Assembly (NCBI GenBank): GCA_963676435.2
Contig: CAXXOZ010000006.1
Coordinates: 310,001 to 374,000 of the forward strand
Reading direction: 5' to 3'
Length of the DNA stretch: 64,000 bases
Source of the DNA: CAXXOZ01 sp963676435
Lineage (GTDB): Bacteria; Bacillota; Clostridia; Lachnospirales; Lachnospiraceae
The first letter of the stretch is position 1, and each line of letters begins with the position of its first letter. Position numbers and translations under genes: made by a program. Below are positions 41,923-51,155 of this stretch, in pieces. The notes under the pieces are model-generated. The model did no database searches. It had not been told where the DNA came from and saw only the letters and a program-made list of their open reading frames with translations.

Positions 41923-42918
41923 ATGAACGTAAAAAGAATTTATTCAAATACATGGAAAACCCTTATATGGCCTGTAGCAATATATCTCATATTTTTCATC
42001 ATGACAAATGTGATGAATACAGGAAGTAAGTTTGGTGACTTAGGCAGCATGGATACTATTGTTAAACAGACGATGATATGCGCTCTTATAGCTCTTGCCA
42101 TGAGTTGTAATATGTTAAATGGAAGATGGGATTTTTCAATGGGTATAATCTGTGTTGTTACCAGTTTTATAGCTGCTTCCATTATTAAAGATTACGGACT
42201 TAATTCATGGGGTCTGTTGGTGGTGAGTATAATTATATGTACTGTATTGTGTTTGATAAACGGAATACTGTATATTTTAATAAAAGTACCATCCATAGTA
42301 ATCAGTATAGGAATGCTTCTAGTTTATGAAAGCCTTAGTCTTATAATAAACAAAGGAGGAGGAGCAAGACTGAGCGGTATGACATATACGGTTTTTGGGA
42401 GAAGCCCTCATATATATATACTTAGTTTGGTAATGTTTATTATTTTCTATGTAATATATACACACACAAGATTTGGCTACAATGTAAGGTCTCTTGGCAA
42501 CAATCAGATTATTGCCAACAATATAGGTGTAAACGAGAAGAAAAATACTATACTCAGTTATGTTCTATGCGGTGTGTTTTTAGGAGTAGCAGCATGTATA
42601 AATGTATCAACCAAGGGAAACATAGAGGCGTCTTCTACTTTTAATAACAATATGGGAATGATGTTTACCGCATTTCCACCAGTTTTTATAGGTTTATATT
42701 TATCAAAATATATAAACTATACAGTAGGAGTTTTTATTGGTGCATTATGTATAAAAATGCTGACCGCTGGTATATTGGCCTTAGGACTACCATCTGCAGT
42801 ACAGGATATAGGAGTTGGATTCTTCCTGTTCCTATTTATAGCACTTACAACAAACCAGACAAGATTTTTCGATTGGAGATTAAGGCGACTTAAGATAAAA
42901 GAAAATTCTAGTAAATAA
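41923..42918 (+). CDS. Sugar-type ABC importer permease (2)
   Basis: A 331-residue RbsC-family permease with 8-9 transmembrane segments (MLNGRWDFSMGIICVVTS; the SLGNNQIIANNIGVN coupling loop). It is the last gene of the operon, followed by a strong terminator. Compared with permease 1 it is longer at the N-terminus. Confidence 0.9.
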   Translation: MNVKRIYSNTWKTLIWPVAIYLIFFIMTNVMNTGSKFGDLGSMDTIVKQTMICALIALAMSCNMLNGRWDFSMGIICVVTSFIAASIIKDYGLNSWGLLVVSIIICTVLCLINGILYILIKVPSIVISIGMLLVYESLSLIINKGGGARLSGMTYTVFGRSPHIYILSLVMFIIFYVIYTHTRFGYNVRSLGNNQIIANNIGVNEKKNTILSYVLCGVFLGVAACINVSTKGNIEASSTFNNNMGMMFTAFPPVFIGLYLSKYINYTVGVFIGALCIKMLTAGILALGLPSAVQDIGVGFFLFLFIALTTNQTRFFDWRLRRLKIKENSSK

Positions 42919-42928
42919 ATATCCAAAT

Positions 42929-42973
42929 AAAAAGAGATAAACCTCACAGACTACGAGGTTTATCTCTTTTTTA
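42929..42973. terminator. Strong bidirectional terminator
   Basis: AAAAGAGATAAACCTC and GAGGTTTATCTCTTTT form a 16-pair perfect stem around ACAGACTAC, flanked by A- and T-runs. It serves the ABC operon from the left and the UroD-family gene from the right. Confidence 0.9.
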
Positions 42974-43005
42974 TATTGGTTTGATTGGTATTTGAAATAG
43001 CTATA

Positions 43006-44250
43006 TTAGAAACATCCGTATTTATAAGTTGCTTCACGCCATGCTTCCATTAGGCTATGTTCTACTTGGTCAAGAGCCAGAGTGTTTGTCATAATAAATC
43101 CACCACCTGGCGCACATGTATCTATAATTTTTTTAGTTTCTTCAATTACTCGTTCAGTAGTACCACTCATTAAATGCTGGGTCTTCATGCCTCCTGCAAT
43201 ACATGCTACATCGCCCAGCTTTTTCTTTGCAGTTGCCAAATCTACATCTTCAAAAAAGTAAATAACTTTTCCTTTTGGCACATCTCTTAGAGTTTCAAGA
43301 CGCGTATGGTATTTGCCTTCACATATAACTATTGGAGTTAGGTCATTATTAACTAAAGTTTCTATTAGCTTTTTTAATGTAGGCCAATAAAATTCATTAT
43401 AATCATCAACAGACATAAAATCATCAACACCTGCATGTAAAGGAATAAATACATATTCTGCATGCTGAATTTTTGCTGTTGCAACAGCTTGAGGAATCGT
43501 AACATCTCCCCACCTTTCAACGGCTTCTTTTACTAATTCAGGATCTGTTTTAATATCCATACAAGTTGTTATTAATCCTCTTATATAATCAGCAAACTCA
43601 TCAAAAGGTGCCTGTGCAACGGCAGAACCAAAAACAGGATATCCTGCATTTATAATAGACATTGTTAAGTCCTTTGCTTTAGCGAAGTATTCTCCCACCT
43701 GTTCACCTGCTTTTATCATATTTAAAAGAGTTTCTTTTACATGAGGTATTCCGAAAACTCCTAACTGAAGCACTGCATGATTGCAGAGAAGAGCTGGTGA
43801 AATCATTGAAAGTCCAGCAAATCCTTTATATTTTTTTGGCAACACATTTTTAAGCATAAATGCTGAAGGATCTTTTAAATATTCATCCCAGTCATCATCA
43901 CCTAGAAATTCCTGGTCAATATATTGGTATGCAGTATCTAAAGGAAGGTCATGATACTCTCCTGGCCATCTAGCTCCAGTGTGTCCAGCTGTTTCCATTG
44001 GATCGATTGGAAAAAATGGTGGTATATAGGCTAAATCTGGATCATATTGTTTTAAATATTTTTGAAATGGTTCTTTTAAAACACTTAAATCTTTCATTGC
44101 ATCATATATAGTGACACCATAACCTAATGCGTTAAAATTGTTCGTAGTTGGAATAAATGGTACTCGGTCACCTTCTCTAAGCTCAAGAGCATCCTTTACT
44201 CTTTTTGACCTGATTGCTATTGGAGGCATTCCGTTAATTTCTTTTTCCAT
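43006..44250 (-). CDS. UroD-family protein, possible corrinoid methyltransferase component
   Basis: A 414-residue protein of the uroporphyrinogen-decarboxylase superfamily; ATG 44250 follows AAGGAGAA, while the longer frame begins at a TTG. It has the family C-terminus (CAPGGGFIMTNTL) and internal TIM-barrel motifs. No heme genes are nearby, so a catabolic methyltransferase role like that of vanillate or methylamine systems (MtaA/VdmB-type relatives) is more likely than heme synthesis. No corrinoid protein gene is visible in this window. A paralogue lies at 58924. It lies downstream of an MFS transporter on the same strand, with a 139-base gap. Confidence 0.8.
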   Translation of the reverse strand: MEKEINGMPPIAIRSKRVKDALELREGDRVPFIPTTNNFNALGYGVTIYDAMKDLSVLKEPFQKYLKQYDPDLAYIPPFFPIDPMETAGHTGARWPGEYHDLPLDTAYQYIDQEFLGDDDWDEYLKDPSAFMLKNVLPKKYKGFAGLSMISPALLCNHAVLQLGVFGIPHVKETLLNMIKAGEQVGEYFAKAKDLTMSIINAGYPVFGSAVAQAPFDEFADYIRGLITTCMDIKTDPELVKEAVERWGDVTIPQAVATAKIQHAEYVFIPLHAGVDDFMSVDDYNEFYWPTLKKLIETLVNNDLTPIVICEGKYHTRLETLRDVPKGKVIYFFEDVDLATAKKKLGDVACIAGGMKTQHLMSGTTERVIEETKKIIDTCAPGGGFIMTNTLALDQVEHSLMEAWREATYKYGCF

Positions 44251-44389
44251 AATTACATTCTCCTTAAAAAATAATTCCAATTTTATTTTAAATTGTTCCT
44301 AGTTAAAGGTTAACAAAATATAAATAAAATTGGAAATATTAAATATGAATCAATAAATACATTAATCGTATAACAGATTCTGAGTTTAA

Positions 44390-45709
44390 TTAATCAATAG
44401 TAAGTCCTGCTCTTTCACGATACTTTGCATCCGTCTTCTTAAGATTTTCAGGATTGAATAGCAGTATTAATATAAGTGCTATAAAAACAAGAGCACCGAT
44501 AAAACCAAGTGTTGCATGGTATCCAAAATTAACACTTATTAACACTACAGACATAGGACCAAAAGCTTGTATTACATTTGCTACTGGGTTTGCGATTCCG
44601 TATACAGAAGAGAAGTCTTCTCTTCTCCAATATTGGGCAGATAGAGATACAGTAAAGTTACTTGCTGCGCCAAGGAAAATCATTAACAGATAAAAACCTA
44701 TTAAAAGTGTTGGAACGGATTCAAATATACCTATTACACCTGTAAGTACTCCAAAAATACATGCCAAAATAACGGCCTTTTTTGTTCCGAATTTTGTATC
44801 AAACAGGCCTAAAACAAAGCTTCCAAGACACGCAACTACAGTTACCATAGCTGTTGCTAAAGAACCCCAATTAGCATAAAAATCTTTGTAATAACCAAGA
44901 ATTGGAATTATTTGAGCTGCTACTCCAACAGATGTTGCTAAAAGTATACCCTGAGGAATTATCATGAACCAAAAGTCTCGACTTTTGAAAGTGTTTTTAG
45001 CATGCCAAACTGAATTTTTCTTATTTTCTTCATCCTTTTCCATCATTGCTTTAGCAGTTTCCATATCAAAACTTTTATCATTATCTCTATAAGCACCTAC
45101 TTTTTCAGGGTAGTCCCTAATAAAAATAATTGCTATAATAACACCAACTATAGCAACTATTAGATATGGTAGGTAAGCCATTAATGTTCCATTTACAGTC
45201 TTTGCTGTTGCAAAATATTTTCCAGCGAACATAGCAAGAAAAACTCCCCCTGTTAAAGGAAAAGCAATCGTTGCAAGTCCCATTACAGTTCCTTTTCTTC
45301 TTGGGAACCATTGACCTACTAAAATCCCAATTAGAAGAGTACTTCCAACATGAGAAAAGAATATTGCCAATCCAAATAAAGCAAGCCATAAAATTTCATT
45401 TACAAAAACTGTTGCCATTGCAAAACCACAAGCAATACTTACAATCATAAAGATTACTGAAAGGCGTGTTACATGTTTTGAATGAGCAATTTTTTTTGAA
45501 AACAGTAATTGGAAAAGTACACTTAAAAGAATAACTACAGTATAAATTTTTGAAACATTTGTTGAATCCCAACCATAAAATGCCATGTTACCAGTTGCCT
45601 GAATATTCTGTGCGAAACTGTTAAAAACAGTGAATAAAAAGAAACCAACAAATTGATATATAATCAACATGGTTCCATTAAATCCAAATCCTAAATTTTT
45701 TTGTTTCAT
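44390..45709 (-). CDS. MFS transporter
   Basis: A 439-residue major-facilitator protein with about 12 transmembrane segments and the motif WFPRRKGTVMGLATIAFPLTG, of the oxalate/formate- or aromatic-acid type antiporter group. ATG 45709 follows GGAGG; an ATG 33 bases upstream lies inside a large inverted repeat and is less likely. Upstream of the UroD-family gene on the same strand, it may import that enzyme's substrate. Confidence 0.9.
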   Translation of the reverse strand: MKQKNLGFGFNGTMLIIYQFVGFFLFTVFNSFAQNIQATGNMAFYGWDSTNVSKIYTVVILLSVLFQLLFSKKIAHSKHVTRLSVIFMIVSIACGFAMATVFVNEILWLALFGLAIFFSHVGSTLLIGILVGQWFPRRKGTVMGLATIAFPLTGGVFLAMFAGKYFATAKTVNGTLMAYLPYLIVAIVGVIIAIIFIRDYPEKVGAYRDNDKSFDMETAKAMMEKDEENKKNSVWHAKNTFKSRDFWFMIIPQGILLATSVGVAAQIIPILGYYKDFYANWGSLATAMVTVVACLGSFVLGLFDTKFGTKKAVILACIFGVLTGVIGIFESVPTLLIGFYLLMIFLGAASNFTVSLSAQYWRREDFSSVYGIANPVANVIQAFGPMSVVLISVNFGYHATLGFIGALVFIALILILLFNPENLKKTDAKYRERAGLTID

Positions 45710-45724
45710 AAAACTAATCCTCCA

Positions 45725-45786
45725 TTTTTTATTAAACCCCATTAAAATAAGATCCTAAACTAATTTTAATGGGGTTTAATAAAAAA
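45725..45786. repeat. 24-base perfect inverted repeat in the MFS leader
   Basis: TTTTTTATTAAACCCCATTA (extended by AAAT) at 45725-45748 is mirrored exactly at 45763-45786 around a 14-base loop. On the minus strand it ends five bases before the ribosome site of the MFS gene. Since the transcript side ends in A's rather than U's it is not a classical terminator for that strand; it could be an operator or a leader hairpin. Confidence 0.7.
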
Positions 45787-45855
45787 TGAGAAATCAAGAT
45801 TTTCTATCAAATTATACAGAAAACGTATAACAAAATAAAGAGTATTTAAATTTTA

Positions 45856-46767
45856 TTAGTTATGAAATACATCAATATTGGTGCGGGTAAAAAGAGTATT
45901 TATAAATTGTGCCATAGCAGGATTGGTATTGTCTTTTTTCCATGCATAAACTACAGAAAGTGGAGCAAGTTCTTTTTCTAAAGGAAAGAATTTATAATGT
46001 ATTTCATCCGAAACTATTGTCACACTTGTATCCAAAAGAGCAACGCCTTTTCCAGCCCGAATATTTAAGTTTACAGATTCTGCATTGTCTAGATAGATAA
46101 CACCTTTATGTTTTATTCCTATCTTTTCAAGGACATCTTCTAATTCTTCTTTTCGTTTTGGTGAGTCAGAAGGTCTTGGTAAGAGGAAATTTTCGTTAAG
46201 TAAGTCATCTTTTTCTAAAGTTTCTTTTTGGGCAAGAGGGTGTTTCTTTGAAATCACTATTCCTGCTGTAACATCACAGAATTTATCGTATGCGAGATTT
46301 GGAGCGTTTTTAATTTCAAAATCAAAAGTGAATATTATATCAAAAAATCCAGCTTCTAATTTTTCTCTTAATTCTCGAAAGGATCTTTTTTCAATATTTA
46401 AGTGTATGCTAGGAAATTTGCTATTAAAATATGAGGCCACAGGCATTACAAATATCGAAGTATCCATAGTTTCTAAAATGCCGATTCGTATGTTTCCTGT
46501 GTTGCCGTTTATAAGTTCCTTGCTTTTTTCTATACCTTCATCAATAAGATTTAAAATTTCTACACATTTATCATACATAATAGTTCCAGCTGGTGTTAAT
46601 CTTACTTCTCTTTTGTTTCTTATAAATAAGGAAAGGCCCCATTCTTCTTCTAAAAGATTGATTTGTCGGCTAATAGTAGGCTGTGAAGTGAAAAACTCTT
46701 CGGCTGTTTTTGTAAAGTTTAAATTTTTGGCTAAACTAAGAAACATTTCCAGTTGTACTTGATTCAT
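45856..46767 (-). CDS. LysR-family transcriptional regulator
   Basis: A 303-residue regulator, start chosen at ATG 46767 because GAAGGGGGT precedes it. HTH residues 1-60 (NFTKTAEEFFTSQPTISRQI); effector domain from ~85 (IRIGILETMDTSIFVMPV). It is upstream of the MFS and UroD genes on the same strand and divergent from nadB. The MFS/UroD pair is the more likely target. Confidence 0.9.
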   Translation of the reverse strand: MNQVQLEMFLSLAKNLNFTKTAEEFFTSQPTISRQINLLEEEWGLSLFIRNKREVRLTPAGTIMYDKCVEILNLIDEGIEKSKELINGNTGNIRIGILETMDTSIFVMPVASYFNSKFPSIHLNIEKRSFRELREKLEAGFFDIIFTFDFEIKNAPNLAYDKFCDVTAGIVISKKHPLAQKETLEKDDLLNENFLLPRPSDSPKRKEELEDVLEKIGIKHKGVIYLDNAESVNLNIRAGKGVALLDTSVTIVSDEIHYKFFPLEKELAPLSVVYAWKKDNTNPAMAQFINTLFTRTNIDVFHN

Positions 46768-46941
46768 TTTTACCCCCTTCATTTGTAACTAAAAAGCTAT
46801 AACTTACTTGTCATTTGATGTATCCATGTGCTATACTTCTTTTATATTTTTATAAATTTTATAGTATAATTATATAAGAAAAGATAAAAAAATGCGATAA
46901 TTTTATTTAAATAAAAAATAATCGTATCTTAGGAGAATAAA

Positions 46942-48222
46942 ATGATAGGCAATGCAGATATAATCATCGTAGGAACCGGGGTATCCGGTTTGTTTTGCGC
47001 TTTAAACCTGCCTAAAGACAGAAAAATTTTGATGATTACTAAGCAAGAAGCAGAAAAAAGTGATTCTTTTCTCGCTCAGGGTGGCATTTGTGTCATGAGA
47101 GGAGAAGAGGATTATGATGAGTATTATGAAGACACCATGAGGGCGGGGCATTACGAAAACGATGAAAAATCTGTTGAAGTTATGATTCGTATGTCTCCTG
47201 AAATTATTCAGGATCTAATTAAATATAATGTTGAATTTGAAAACAATAATGGAGAGTTAGTTTATACCAAAGAAGGAGCCCATTCAAACCCAAGAATATT
47301 GTTTCATGAAGACCTGACTGGAAAAGAAATTACTTCGAAACTTTTAAAAGAAGTAAAAGTCAGAGATAATATCGATATAATTGAGCATACAGTTATGATT
47401 GATGTTATAAGTGAAGAAAACATTTGTAAGGGTGTTGTTGTGGTGTCTAAAGAAGGAGAAATCAACTATTTATATAGTGATTATGTGATTATGGCAACAG
47501 GAGGTATAGGAGGTCTTTATGATCATTCTACAAACTTTCCACATATAACGGGTGACTCCCTTGCAATAGCTCTAAAGAATAACATTGAGTTAAAAAATAT
47601 TGATTATATTCAAATTCATCCGACGACTCTTTATTCAAAGAAACCAGGAAGAAGATTTTTAATTTCAGAATCTGTAAGAGGAGAAGGAGCTTGTCTTTAT
47701 AATGCTGCAAAAGAACGATTTGTAGATGAGCTTTTGCCTAGAGATGTTCTAACTAAAGAAATTTTAGAGCAAATGAAAAAAGATGAGACAGAATATGTTT
47801 GGCTTTCGATGATTGAAATGGGAGCTGAAAGAATAAAAAAAAGATTTCCAAATATATATAAGAAATGTTTAGATGAAGGGTATGACATTACAAAAGAGTT
47901 TATACCTGTTACTCCAGCTCAACATTATTACATGGGCGGTATAAAAGTTAATCAAAATAGTATGACCTCTATGAAACATTTATATGCTGTTGGAGAAACC
48001 AGCTGCAATGGAGTTCATGGAGCAAATAGACTAGCAAGTAATTCTCTATTAGAGAGCCTTGTTTTTTCAAAAAGATCTGCAATAGATATAAAAGAAAATT
48101 ATGAAGAAATAGAAATTCCTAAAAATAAACCTTCAGAGAATCAATACAAGGATATAAAAAAGCTTAAAGAAGAATACAAAAAAATGATTCTTGCAGAGAT
48201 TGAAAGGAGAAAAGCTAAGTGA
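46942..48222 (+). CDS. nadB: L-aspartate oxidase
   Basis: A 426-residue FAD-dependent enzyme of the succinate-dehydrogenase/fumarate-reductase flavoprotein group: FAD motif VGTGVSGLFCAL (10-21), AQGGICV, HEDLTGKEIT, RGEGACLYN and the C-terminal GETSCNGVHGANRLASNSLLES region (as parts). NadB oxidises L-aspartate to iminoaspartate, the first step of de novo NAD synthesis; in anaerobes fumarate serves as acceptor. It is somewhat shorter than typical NadB (about 500) because the C-terminal helical domain is reduced. NadC follows with a 4-base overlap; nadA is not in the window. Confidence 0.9.
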   Translation: MIGNADIIIVGTGVSGLFCALNLPKDRKILMITKQEAEKSDSFLAQGGICVMRGEEDYDEYYEDTMRAGHYENDEKSVEVMIRMSPEIIQDLIKYNVEFENNNGELVYTKEGAHSNPRILFHEDLTGKEITSKLLKEVKVRDNIDIIEHTVMIDVISEENICKGVVVVSKEGEINYLYSDYVIMATGGIGGLYDHSTNFPHITGDSLAIALKNNIELKNIDYIQIHPTTLYSKKPGRRFLISESVRGEGACLYNAAKERFVDELLPRDVLTKEILEQMKKDETEYVWLSMIEMGAERIKKRFPNIYKKCLDEGYDITKEFIPVTPAQHYYMGGIKVNQNSMTSMKHLYAVGETSCNGVHGANRLASNSLLESLVFSKRSAIDIKENYEEIEIPKNKPSENQYKDIKKLKEEYKKMILAEIERRKAK

Positions 48223-49073
48223 ACGATATAGTTTCTATGAAAATAAATGTTGATGACTTAATAATTAGAGCATTAAAAGAAGATATAACAAGCGAAGACA
48301 TAACAACAAATGCCATTGTTATGGAAAGTGAAAGAGGAGAAGCAGAGCTTTTATGCAAGCAAGAGGGTATACTTGCTGGTATAAATACTTTTAAAAGAGT
48401 TTTTGAGCTCTTAGATCCTAAATCAGAAGTGGAATGCTTTTTTTCAGATGGAGATAAAATTGCTAAAGGTGATTTGATTGCAGTAGTTAAAGCAAATGTT
48501 AGGGTTATTCTATCGGGAGAAAGAACAGCACTTAATTACCTTCAAAGAATGAGTGGTATTGCTACATATACAAAAGAAATTGTAAATTTATTGTCAGATT
48601 CAAAAACAACTTTGCTTAATACTAGAAAAACCACTCCCAATATGAGAGTTTTTGAAACTTATGCAGTAAAAGTCGGTGGTGCAAAAAATCACAGATATAA
48701 CCTTTCAGATGGAATACTTATAAAAGATAATCATATAAATGCAGCAGGAGGAGTCAAAAAAGCAATAAACCTAGCAAGAGACTACGCTCCATTTGTTAGA
48801 AAAATAGAAGTAGAAACTGAAAACCTAGACATGGTAAATGAAGCTTTAGAAGCAGGTGCAGATATTATAATGCTTGATAACATGGACAAAGAAACAATGA
48901 AGCAGGCAGTAAAGCTAGTTGATGGCAAGGCAGTTACAGAATCATCGGGAAATATTAGTAAAGAAAATATCGAAGATATTAAAGATATAGGGGTTGACTA
49001 TGTTTCTTGTGGTGCCCTTACTCATTCGGCACCAATACTAGATTTTTCGCTTAAAAATTTAAGGGTAAATTAA
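48219..49073 (+). CDS. nadC: Nicotinate-nucleotide pyrophosphorylase (carboxylating)
   Basis: A 284-residue quinolinate phosphoribosyltransferase starting at GTG 48219 behind AAAGGAG. RTALNYLQRMSGIAT, TRKTTPNMR, KVGGAKNHRYNLSDGILIKDNH (read in parts) and the C-terminal VDYVSCGALTHS are the family blocks. It converts quinolinate to nicotinate mononucleotide. It is coupled to nadB upstream and overlaps the GtrA gene by one base. Confidence 0.94.
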   Translation: MNDIVSMKINVDDLIIRALKEDITSEDITTNAIVMESERGEAELLCKQEGILAGINTFKRVFELLDPKSEVECFFSDGDKIAKGDLIAVVKANVRVILSGERTALNYLQRMSGIATYTKEIVNLLSDSKTTLLNTRKTTPNMRVFETYAVKVGGAKNHRYNLSDGILIKDNHINAAGGVKKAINLARDYAPFVRKIEVETENLDMVNEALEAGADIIMLDNMDKETMKQAVKLVDGKAVTESSGNISKENIEDIKDIGVDYVSCGALTHSAPILDFSLKNLRVN

Positions 49074-49492
49074 TGAGTAAAAAACTTTTTATGCAGCTTT
49101 TCAGATTTGGGGTAGTAGGTGGAACCGCATTTATTATTGATTATTTGATTATGATATTTCTTACAGAAGTATTTGGTTTAAACTATTTATTTTCTTGTGG
49201 AATATCTTTTTCAGTGGCTGTAGTATTTAATTATGTTTTTAGTATTGCTTGGGTTTTTAAGGTCGAAAAAGAAAAAACAGGAACAAAAATTTTTATACTT
49301 TTTGTTGTATTAAGTCTAATTGGCTTAGGAATAAATCAGCTTTTAATGTGGTTACTTGTAGATGTTTCTGGACTTGGAAATGCCTTTGTAAAATTTTATA
49401 TGATTGCAAAAATTTTTGTAACAGGTATAGTAATGTTTTATAATTTCATTACCAGAAAGTTATTATTATTCCCAGAACCAAAGAAAGGCTAA
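49073..49492 (+). CDS. GtrA-family membrane protein
   Basis: A 139-residue protein with four transmembrane segments and the GtrA signature (LFRFGVVGGTAFIIDYLIM near the N-terminus, FNYVFSIAWVF). The family usually flips lipid-linked sugars or supports glycan modification. Being the last gene of the nadB-nadC transcript (ATGA overlap) is an odd pairing that may only reflect shared transcription. Confidence 0.87.
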   Translation: MSKKLFMQLFRFGVVGGTAFIIDYLIMIFLTEVFGLNYLFSCGISFSVAVVFNYVFSIAWVFKVEKEKTGTKIFILFVVLSLIGLGINQLLMWLLVDVSGLGNAFVKFYMIAKIFVTGIVMFYNFITRKLLLFPEPKKG

Positions 49493-49519
49493 CCATACAT
49501 AATGTGGTTGGCTTTAATT
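49485..49519 (+). terminator. Intrinsic terminator after the nadB-nadC-gtrA operon
   Basis: AGGCTAACCA pairs with TGGTTGGCTT (two G-T pairs) around a short loop, followed by TAATTTTT. It sits just before the PucR gene. Confidence 0.6.
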
Positions 49520-49534
49520 TTTAGGAGGGTATAT

Positions 49535-51040
49535 TTGAAAATCAGTTTAGAAATTATATTTAGGGAAACATTAGAGTACAAACCAGAGTTGTATGTTGAA
49601 ACATCAACTCAAAGCATGGAATTTTCAGGAATAAGTAGCATCCTTGTTACAAATAATCCTAGAAAAGGTTATTTGCTTTTTGGTAAAGCAGAATTCTTTA
49701 AAGAGATTCCTGAAAATACTTGTATTATTTCTATTGGCAAAATTCCAAAGAAATATTTATTAAAAAATAATGCTATTTTTTTTCCTGATTCAACAAATGA
49801 AGAGGAACTATATAATAAAATACTTGAAGTGTTTTCATTATATGAAGAATGGGATAATGGTTTGCGTGAGGCTATTTTAAAAGAAAAAAACCTTCAAAGC
49901 ATAGTAGACATAAGTAAAAAAATTTTTAAAAATCCTATATTAATACATAATCCAAATTTTCATGTATTAGCACTTACCAAAGCAGACTATGGAGTGAATT
50001 TAATTGAAAAAGACATTGATGACATTCCTATCGTTGCAACAGAAATTTTAAACCAATTTAAAATAGACAAAGAATATCAAGATACATTGGAAAAAAAGGA
50101 GCCGGATTTTTTTTCAGAAGATATGTTTGGTTTCAGAGTTTTATATTATAACTTATGGGTTGATGGGCAGTACTATGGAAGAATATGTATTTCTGAGCTA
50201 AACAATCCTGTATTTCATTGCGATAAGCAATTGATTAGTTATATGGCAGATTTTGTTATAAATTCTTTTCTTATTGGTCAAAATACTCTATCAGAGAGAC
50301 CCCGGTCTTTAAAGACTGCAATGGAGCGAATAATTAATGGAGAAAATGTTGAAATAGATTTTTTAGAAAAAGCATTGGAAAGCTTTAGATGGTCTTTAAA
50401 AGATTCATATTTTTTAGCTTGTTTATTTACTAATAAAAGAGATATAACAACAAACACTATAAAAAACACATGTCAGTCAATAGAAGCTCAATTTTCTAAA
50501 ACTTGTGTTTTTAGATATTTTAATAATATTATTGTTGTAGTAAATTCTAGTTTAAGTGGATATAGTTTAAATAGCTTTTCTAAAGAGCTAAGTGTTTTTT
50601 TAAGAGAATGTTTATTTAAAGCTGGAGTAAGTTCTATTGGAAATAACTTTTTTGATTTAAGAAATTATTATTTACAAGCAGTTTCTGCATATATGATAGG
50701 AATTCAAAAAGATGAGTCATTTTGGAGATTTTTATTTGATGACTATGTTTTGGAGTATATCTTTCATCAAGCAACTCTTGAGATTTCAAAAGAGTTTATT
50801 GCTCACCCTTCGTTAAAGGTATTAAAAGAATATGATATAAAAAATAATGGTGAACTTTATAAAACCCTTAAAATATATATAGAAAACAATATGAATTTAA
50901 CTAAAACATCAGAGGAATTAAATATACACAGAACAACACTTTTATATAGAATTGAGCGAATAGAAATATTGACAAAGATAAATTTAGATGATAAAAAAGA
51001 ACGATTTTATATACAGCTATCATATAATTTAATGGATTAA
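49535..51040 (+). CDS. PucR-family transcriptional regulator (1)
   Basis: A 501-residue regulator from TTG 49535 behind AGGAGGG (an ATG-initiated frame from 49502 lacks a ribosome site). The N-terminal ~120 residues resemble the PucR purine-catabolism domain, the middle is a GAF-like sensor region, and the C-terminal ~60 residues form the PucR HTH (NLTKTSEELNIHRTTLLYRI). It lies directly upstream of a UroD-family gene in the same direction; the same pairing recurs around 58924-61964. Confidence 0.87.
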   Translation: MKISLEIIFRETLEYKPELYVETSTQSMEFSGISSILVTNNPRKGYLLFGKAEFFKEIPENTCIISIGKIPKKYLLKNNAIFFPDSTNEEELYNKILEVFSLYEEWDNGLREAILKEKNLQSIVDISKKIFKNPILIHNPNFHVLALTKADYGVNLIEKDIDDIPIVATEILNQFKIDKEYQDTLEKKEPDFFSEDMFGFRVLYYNLWVDGQYYGRICISELNNPVFHCDKQLISYMADFVINSFLIGQNTLSERPRSLKTAMERIINGENVEIDFLEKALESFRWSLKDSYFLACLFTNKRDITTNTIKNTCQSIEAQFSKTCVFRYFNNIIVVVNSSLSGYSLNSFSKELSVFLRECLFKAGVSSIGNNFFDLRNYYLQAVSAYMIGIQKDESFWRFLFDDYVLEYIFHQATLEISKEFIAHPSLKVLKEYDIKNNGELYKTLKIYIENNMNLTKTSEELNIHRTTLLYRIERIEILTKINLDDKKERFYIQLSYNLMD

Positions 51041-51042
51041 GT

Positions 51043-51078
51043 CATTCCTACAAAATATAGGAATGGCTTTGTTTTTTT
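51043..51078 (+). terminator. Intrinsic terminator after PucR 1
   Basis: CATTCCTA and TAGGAATG form an 8-pair stem around CAAAATA, followed within 10 bases by a run of seven T. Confidence 0.75.
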
Positions 51079-51155
51079 CCTTAAAGCAGCGAATATACCT
51101 AGCTAAATAAAATATCTATAATAAAAATATATTTATTTTATAGGAGGTTATAAAA

